Below, piece by piece: positions 61,098 through 64,000 of a stretch of 64,000 bases of DNA. The stretch lies in the NCBI RefSeq assembly GCF_040096075.1, contig NZ_JBBMFJ010000001.1, positions 1 through 64,000 of the forward strand, in the 5' to 3' direction. The translations under genes and the position numbers were made by a program. A model generated the notes under the pieces. It searched no databases. It worked only from the letters and a program-made list of their open reading frames with translations, and was not told the DNA's origin. How positions within the stretch are numbered: position 1 is the first letter of the stretch; each line of letters opens with the position of its first letter. This DNA comes from Brotaphodocola faecis. GTDB lineage: Bacteria; Bacillota; Clostridia; Lachnospirales; Lachnospiraceae.

Positions 61098-62543
61098 TCA
61101 ATAACCGATCAGCCAGTCGTAGAGTTCCTGATACTTGGCTGCTGACTGCTGCCAGGAGAAATCCGCTGCCATAGCCCGGTCGATGATCTTGTTCCATTCA
61201 CGCTTTTTGTCGTAATAAATATACTTTGCGTAACGGACGGTATCTAACATCTCGTGCGCGTTGTAATTGGAGAAGGAGAAGCCGGTTCCGCGGCTTTCGT
61301 ACTCGTTGTAAGGTTCTACCGTATCTTTTAATCCTCCGGTTTCCCGCACGATCGGCACCGTGCCATAACGCAGTGCCATCAGCTGGCTTAAGCCGCACGG
61401 CTCAAAGAGAGACGGCATCAGAAGCGCGTCACAGCCTGCGTATATCTTGTGGGACATATCGTTGGAGTAATAGATCTGAGCGGATACCCGGTCATGATAT
61501 TTCCAGTCATAGTGGCGGAACATGTTCTCGTATTTCTCATCTCCGGTTCCCAGAATCACAAACTGCATGTCATCACTGCAGAGTTCGTCCATGACGCACT
61601 GTACCAGATCCAGTCCCTTCTGGTCTGTCAGGCGGGAAACAATGCCCACCATGAATTTCTTTTCATCGACCGGAAGGCCAAGCTGTGCCTGCAGCTGTTT
61701 CTTATTCTTGCCTTTTTCCTTGCGGAAATTCCTGGCATTGTACGGCTGCGCGATAAGCTTGTCGGTTTCCGGATTGAACTCGTCATAATCAATGCCATTC
61801 ACAATACCGCGCAGGTCGCCGGAACGGGCGCGCATGAGGCCGTCAAGGCCTTCGCCGTAGAACGGCATCTTGATCTCCTCTGCGTAAGTCTGGCTTACCG
61901 TGGTGATGGCATCCGCAAAGACAATGCCGCCCTTTAACATATTGCCGTCCTTGTAGGCCTCCAGCTTATCCGGCGTGAAGTAATAATCCGGAAGCATGGA
62001 AAAACGCTGGATGGTCTTTACATCCCAGACCCCCTGGAACTTTAAGTTATGAATGGTCATAACAGACTTCATGTTCGCGAAGAACTCCCCGCCGCGGAAG
62101 CGGTCCTTTAAGTATACCGGGATCAGGCCGGTCTGCCAGTCATGGCAGTGTACCACATCCGGTTTGAAGCCAATGACCGGAAGCGCAGACAATGCCGCGT
62201 TACAGAAGAAGGAAAACTTCTCCAGGTCATACAGCCAGTCTCCGTACGGCTTCGGACCACCGAAATAGGATTCATTGTCAATAAAGTAAAATGTGATCCC
62301 GTCGTAGATGTATTGCATGATTCCGACATAACGGCTCTGTCCCAGATAATCCATATAGAAATGATCGATATAAGTCATCTCATTGCGCCATTTTTCCGGA
62401 ATGCACAGATATTTCGGTATCATGACCCTGACATCAAAATACTCCTTGTCAAAGCACTTTGGCAAAGAACCAACCACATCAGCAAGCCCTCCTGTCTTGA
62501 TAAATGGAACTGCTTCTGATGCGACAAATAATATGTTCTTCAT
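61098..62543 (-). CDS. glgA: Glycogen synthase (ADP-glucose type)
   Basis: A 481-residue GT5 glycosyltransferase extending alpha-1,4-glucan chains from ADP-glucose. N-terminal KTGGLADVVGSLP binds the donor; HCHDWQTGL, VSRLTDQKGLDL and the C-terminal PSLFEPCGLSQLMALRYGT with ETGGLKDTV are conserved. ATG 62543 follows AGAGGAGGGTTCGT; an earlier start at 62561 would overlap the ribosome site. No other glg genes are adjacent. Glycogen storage is common in sporulating Clostridia. Confidence 0.96.
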   Translation of the reverse strand: MKNILFVASEAVPFIKTGGLADVVGSLPKCFDKEYFDVRVMIPKYLCIPEKWRNEMTYIDHFYMDYLGQSRYVGIMQYIYDGITFYFIDNESYFGGPKPYGDWLYDLEKFSFFCNAALSALPVIGFKPDVVHCHDWQTGLIPVYLKDRFRGGEFFANMKSVMTIHNLKFQGVWDVKTIQRFSMLPDYYFTPDKLEAYKDGNMLKGGIVFADAITTVSQTYAEEIKMPFYGEGLDGLMRARSGDLRGIVNGIDYDEFNPETDKLIAQPYNARNFRKEKGKNKKQLQAQLGLPVDEKKFMVGIVSRLTDQKGLDLVQCVMDELCSDDMQFVILGTGDEKYENMFRHYDWKYHDRVSAQIYYSNDMSHKIYAGCDALLMPSLFEPCGLSQLMALRYGTVPIVRETGGLKDTVEPYNEYESRGTGFSFSNYNAHEMLDTVRYAKYIYYDKKREWNKIIDRAMAADFSWQQSAAKYQELYDWLIGY

Positions 62544-62665
62544 ACGAACCCTCCTCTGCACGAGTCTGCCCCCTAGCTGACTGTCTTACTTACCAGTATA
62601 CATGATTTGTGCCGTTTTAGGAAGTAAAATCTTTATGAAACTTTGATTTTGAAGCAGACCTTATG

Positions 62666-63478
62666 TCAGAGCGCGCGTTTGTAATCCAGGCGGATCTTAT
62701 CTGTGATCAGTGCGATAAATTCAGAGTTGGTTGGTTTTCCCTTGCCGCTGTTCACTGTGTAGCCGAAAATCTCATCGATCATCTCAAGCTGCCCGCGGCT
62801 CCACGCCACCTCAATGGCATGGCGGATAGCCCGTTCCACACGGCTTGCGGTAGTGCCATGCTTCTTCGCGATGGCCGGATACAGAACCTTTGTGACAGAA
62901 ACCAGCATCTCCTTTTCTTCCACGGAAATGGTAATGGCATCCCGCAGATACTGGTAGCCCTTGATATGAGCCGGGATCCCGATCTCATGGAGAAGCTGGG
63001 TCACATCGTCCTCCAGATTCTGATGTATGTAATCTCCTTTGTTCATATAAGTATCTGCAGGTTTTTCCCGAACGACAGATACCATTTTCGTGCGAAGCCG
63101 CTCCTGCGCCACAAGGCGGATTTTGTCGAGAAGCACTTCCCGGTCAAATGGTTTTAAGATATAGTAACTGGCGCCATTGCGGAATGCCGCTGATGCCACC
63201 GTTTCATTGCCTGCCGCGGTCACCATGATGACTGCCGGCATATCTTTGCCGCTGTTCGCCGCGCGTACCTTTTCCAGAACCGTAATGCCGTCCAGTTTCG
63301 GCATGATGACATCCAGAAGTACAATATCCGGCTTTTTATCCATGATCATCTGATAGGCGTCTTCTCCATTGTCTGCTTTTCCAACCACATGGAATCCATC
63401 TTCCTCTTCCAGAATGCTGCCAAGTAATTCCAGCATCAGCGGGTTATCTTCTGCAATCGCAATATTTAATTCAACCAT
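62666..63478 (-). CDS. spo0A: Stage 0 sporulation protein A
   Basis: The 270-residue master regulator of sporulation. Receiver domain with acidic pair near residues 10-11, phospho-acceptor Asp56 (LLDVIMPKLDG), and ILKPFD. The C-terminal Spo0A DNA-binding domain has GTTASRVERAIRHAIEVAW as recognition helix and GKGKPTNSEFIALITDK. ATG 63478 follows CAGGAGGAATGGATC. It lies downstream of spoIVB, the order conserved in Bacillus and Clostridia. Confidence 0.98.
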   Translation of the reverse strand: MVELNIAIAEDNPLMLELLGSILEEEDGFHVVGKADNGEDAYQMIMDKKPDIVLLDVIMPKLDGITVLEKVRAANSGKDMPAVIMVTAAGNETVASAAFRNGASYYILKPFDREVLLDKIRLVAQERLRTKMVSVVREKPADTYMNKGDYIHQNLEDDVTQLLHEIGIPAHIKGYQYLRDAITISVEEKEMLVSVTKVLYPAIAKKHGTTASRVERAIRHAIEVAWSRGQLEMIDEIFGYTVNSGKGKPTNSEFIALITDKIRLDYKRAL

Positions 63479-63759
63479 GATCCATTCCTCCTGTTTCCAG
63501 ATCCGGTACATTCCTGCAAATATGCCGGAGTGTTACATAAATCGTATTATACTAGCCGTCTTTGTCAGGCAGCAACCTGCTTTCCCCGCATCCTTCGACG
63601 TACCCCGCACAATTCGACACGACAGGCGGACCACCGTCTGTTCCGGCGGAATATGCTGTCCTGAACTGGCAAAGTGTGTCGTTTTTTTGCTGCCCGTCCG
63701 CGGCTGTCATCTTATATAACGAATGAAACATGGCAAATATAACGCCTTCCGGAAAATTT
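63479..63759 (-). promoter_or_regulatory. spo0A promoter region with 0A-type boxes
   Basis: On the minus strand TTGCTG (63570-63575), 18 bases, TATAAT (63546-63551) form a vegetative-type promoter. Upstream are TGTCGAA (63613-63619), an exact match to the Spo0A box core, and CGTCGAA (63594-63600), one base off. This fits autocontrol by Spo0A. No convincing terminator was seen after spoIVB and no gene in the stretch. Confidence 0.6.
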
Positions 63760-64000
63760 TTATTTTTTCAGCATATCTTCCACAAAAATTCCATATCCCC
63801 GGGTCGAATCCTGCACAAACACGTGGGTCACCGCGCCGACAAGCTTTCCGTTCTGAAGAATGGGACTGCCGCTCATGCCCTGCACAATGCCTCCGGTGAG
63901 CCGCAAAAGCCGCTCATCGGTCACCTGAAACACCAGACTTTTGTTTTCCCTGGTCGGACTGTAATCCACTCTCTGGATCTCAATCTCATAGTCACAGGCT
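63760..64000 (-). CDS. spoIVB: SpoIVB-type S55 serine protease, 3' part only
   Basis: The last 79 or so codons, open to the right edge of the window. GGIVQGMSGSPILQNGKLVGAV contains the catalytic Ser of S55 peptidases, followed by VTHVFVQDSTRGYGIFVEDML, typical of SpoIVB. The protease is made in the forespore and triggers pro-sigma-K processing in the mother cell. The position immediately before spo0A supports the identification. Confidence 0.93.
   Translation of the reverse strand, partial: ACDYEIEIQRVDYSPTRENKSLVFQVTDERLLRLTGGIVQGMSGSPILQNGKLVGAVTHVFVQDSTRGYGIFVEDMLKK

Overview
The window is a chromosomal segment of a spore-forming member of the Clostridia, most likely a Lachnospiraceae species. 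The evidence is Spo0A next to a SpoIVB-type S55 protease and glgA at the right end, a GerM-domain lipoprotein, clostridial DUF1836 and YerC/TrpR-like regulators, strong AGGAGG ribosome sites, and moderately GC-rich coding DNA. Most genes lie on the minus strand. No rRNA, tRNA or CRISPR array was recognised.

Region by region. 1-6.4 kb: a probable right end of an IS200/IS605-type element, then a minus-strand operon degV - orphan histidine kinase - GerM lipoprotein - comEC, with comEC broken by a one-base frameshift in a six-base homopolymer. 6.6-16.5 kb: an NhaC-type antiporter, gpmI, a TetM-like translational GTPase fused to a YacP/Rae1-type NYN nuclease domain, L-lactate dehydrogenase, a MATE exporter, a C-GCAxxG-C-C protein and a small lipoprotein. 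The ribosome site of the GTPase-nuclease gene lies inside the ldh terminator stem. 16.5-21.9 kb: a decayed transposase, an acetyltransferase, and a marR-ABC-ABC exporter operon with a palindromic operator and a terminator-like leader hairpin.

22.0-35.3 kb is an accessory island: a 35-codon tyrosine-integrase remnant, then an integrative mobilizable element with a large serine recombinase, XRE regulator, MobV-type relaxase with an oriT-like hairpin, a hairpin-dense non-coding tract, an SF3-type helicase/primase and a CHC2 zinc-finger protein. A rightward arm carries a DUF6076-like zinc protein, a HEPN-like protein, a sigma-like factor and a two-component system. The island abuts the 3' end of rlmD.

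35.3-64 kb is core genome: rlmD, pcrA, ridA, DUF1836, yerC, a Cof phosphatase, an orphan substrate-binding lipoprotein overlapping a D,D-carboxypeptidase, a deacetylase-like protein, a second MATE exporter, a lipoprotein, a KdpDE-like pair without kdpFABC, the glycolytic block gap-pgk-tpiA, a Na/Pi cotransporter, an M14 carboxypeptidase with a low-complexity stalk, rpsO-pnp, a DUF212 membrane protein, glgA, spo0A and the 3' end of spoIVB. The glycolytic genes (gap, pgk, tpiA, gpmI, ldh) together with glgA cover lower glycolysis, lactate formation and glycogen storage.

The most unusual items are the GTPase-Rae1 fusion and its terminator-embedded ribosome site, the same promoter-in-a-terminator-loop layout at the XRE gene, the MobV oriT and adjacent hairpin field, the HEPN-like cargo gene and the comEC frameshift.
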